This document shows, one piece after another, positions 62,486 to 64,000 of a stretch of DNA of 64,000 nucleotides. The notes under the pieces were generated by a model. The model searched no databases and was not told the DNA's origin. It saw nothing but the letters and a program-made list of their open reading frames with translations. Source of the DNA: Stictocephala bisonia (Eukaryota > Arthropoda > Insecta > Hemiptera > Membracidae); NCBI GenBank assembly GCA_035578905.1, contig JAQJVL010000030.1, positions 311,159-375,158 on the forward strand, read 5' to 3'. Both the position numbers and the translations under genes were made by a program. Numbering within the stretch: position 1 is the first letter of the stretch; each line of letters starts with the position of its first letter.

Positions 62486-63137
62486 ACGTCAGAGATAGCT
62501 CAGGTTCTGGTCGAATTTACGATATTCAACAGTGTCTGAATTACCCTCCTAAAGAGAGCGGAAAAACGAGACCACTTTTTTTTGGAAAAGTTGACTGATA
62601 TTTGTACGGTTCAATCGAACACTTAAAATTATTCATGCCGTAAAAAAGCGTTAAGAAAGTGTGCTTGGACGATTTTAAAAACGATCAAACGAATTTGATA
62701 AAACACTGTAGGGAACTGTAGTGATTTATTGTTCAGGTTATTGTTGACACAAAAGTCTTGTTTGTAGCACAGCAAACAATCTAGAGCAAGGAACAAAGAT
62801 TAACCATTTGTAGGTGTCCCCTTCTAAATTAAACAACATAACTTGGAAGTGTCCAAATCACTTTACAAAGTTTGTGATTGGAGGTCATTCAAAACTATAG
62901 GCAATTTTTTTTCTTTTCGTAAATTAGCGATTGGTCATAAGATCTGTCATAACTTTCAAACACAACTAAAATTAAAATACCTATCTATTTTAGGTCGTCA
63001 AAAAAGAGCAAATATTTATTTTTAAAAACTAAATAATTAGTAACTTCTAGCATGTTTACAAGTTTTTAGATTATTAGTGAACACGAACGAGACTATTTCA
63101 ACCATATATGTTCAAGAGATCAGATTTGAGTCTAAAA
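62486..63137. other. AT-rich non-coding DNA
   Basis: Nothing supportable beyond short AT-driven frames. Confidence 0.45.
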
Positions 63138-63209
63138 CGAGAGAGAGAGAGGGGAAGAGAGAGGGAGAGAGAGGGAGGGAGAGAGAGGGAGGGAGAGAGA
63201 GAGAGAGAA
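63138..63209. repeat. (GA)n/(GGGA)n microsatellite
   Basis: A purine run of GAGAGAGA interrupted by GGGA units spans about 70 bp. The minus-strand Ser/Leu/Pro frame is a by-product. Confidence 0.9.
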
Positions 63210-63901
63210 GACAATAAATAGGTACAGGATACAATGGACTGGAGTCAGCAGTATTCTCGACGATATGTGATCCCGGGCTTGTGACGTATTCTTTCAATTG
63301 GGGACTGCACAGTCAGTAAAGTTATATGTACAAAGTTTACTTTCATGCGACTACATATACTGAAATAAAAAAATAAAAACACACTGTACATTTAAGAAAT
63401 GTAACTTAAAACTTTTTAGTAAGTTTATAAAACATAACTATCATGTAAACATATTGAAAAATGAACATAAAACACGAATGTGTTATGTACTGTTTTATGA
63501 AGATTATGCTGATGTTAGTACATTTGTGATTTGATTTTTCATACACGTTTCATACAATTGTTGAAACTGATAATGTTTCTTTTAATTTTATAAATGTTAT
63601 GAATATTTTATAAAGTTATGTTTAATTAATGTATATATATAATTTATTGTCCATTTTATATCTGTGTAATGTATGTTTTTAATTGTTCAAGCGTTATTCT
63701 CTAAATTGTATGTCTTTATTAATATTTATTTATTTAAAATTTGCTATCATAAATAGTTGTTTATTAGTTAAAATTAACTTTTGTTAAATTGTAAGAATTA
63801 ATATGTGACTAAATATGTATGTTATTCTCTAATTTAGGAATAATATAAAAATTAGTTTATTCTTCAAGCTCGTTTCTTAATGGATGTCTAATTTAATGTT
63901 A
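63210..63901. other. very AT-rich non-coding DNA
   Basis: No genes, no repeats beyond short A/T runs. Confidence 0.5.
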
Positions 63902-64000
63902 TAAGATGAAACAAACACTCCAGTAAATAATTTTTTAATTTCGTTATTTTTTACAATTTTTACATAAAAAATTATTTCCTGGAGTGTTTGTTTCATCTTA
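63902..64000. repeat. 99-bp palindrome with 37-bp arms at the window edge
   Basis: The left arm 63902-63938 (TAAGATGAAACAAACACTCC at the outer end) pairs with the right arm 63964-64000 with two mismatches (one near the middle, one at the innermost base). The spacer of 25 bases is AT-rich. The structure reaches the last base supplied, so its true outer boundary may lie further right. Confidence 0.85.

Overview
This is a stretch of AT-rich, repeat-dominated animal nuclear DNA, most probably from an insect. Evidence: blocks of the arthropod telomere pentamer TTAGG (20768-20823, with short runs near 53.9 and 54.2 kb), GT/AG splice signals, tRNA-derived SINEs, several non-LTR retrotransposon lineages and several DNA-transposon superfamilies. 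There are no bacterial-style operons. A large-genome hemipteran is a guess. No CRISPR, prophage or intact autonomous element was seen.

Host coding content is small. The one convincing gene is on the minus strand: a long 5' coding exon (43612 down to 42055, 519 codons) with a good Kozak ATG and a GTGAGT donor. It encodes a basic, Ser/Pro-rich, probably disordered protein that I cannot name. Upstream lies a 68-codon uORF whose TGA overlaps the main ATG as ATGA. A second, weaker candidate is a GC-rich 92-bp internal exon at 5927-6018 (+).

Layout: 0-7 kb, AT-rich DNA with a 110-bp tandem array. 7.4-10.8 kb, a 71-bp duplication, a cluster of GAATATTC sites, a Harbinger transposase fossil and a pogo/Tigger-like element. 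12.7-13.6 kb, a candidate 3' LTR. 13.7-17.4 kb, a decayed non-LTR element followed by two converging 3' fragments. 17.7 kb, a SINE. 19.7-23.0 kb, a second non-LTR element split by a 628-bp MITE carrying the TTAGG array and containing two hairpins. 23.1-24.6 kb, a 127-bp array. 25 kb, a fold-back and a non-LTR 3' fragment. 29.1-31.6 kb, a 40-bp array with a 1,000-bp higher-order repeat. 35.2-36.1 kb, an 887-bp fold-back. 38.9-41 kb, two RT fragments. 42-43.9 kb, the gene. 44.6-46.1 kb, a DNA element with 33-bp TIRs. 47.3 kb, a 67-bp array. 48.6-49.6 kb, about 1 kb of GA dinucleotides. 51.4-52.4 kb, another non-LTR pseudogene. 54.9-56.9 kb, a 206/210-bp array. 58.5 kb, a tRNA-SINE. 59.9-62.5 kb, a hAT-type element with a perfect 8-bp target duplication. 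The last 99 bases are half of, or all of, a palindrome.

The genes do not form a pathway. The window is best read as an intron or intergenic landscape around one host exon, shaped by nested transposition and tandem-repeat expansion.
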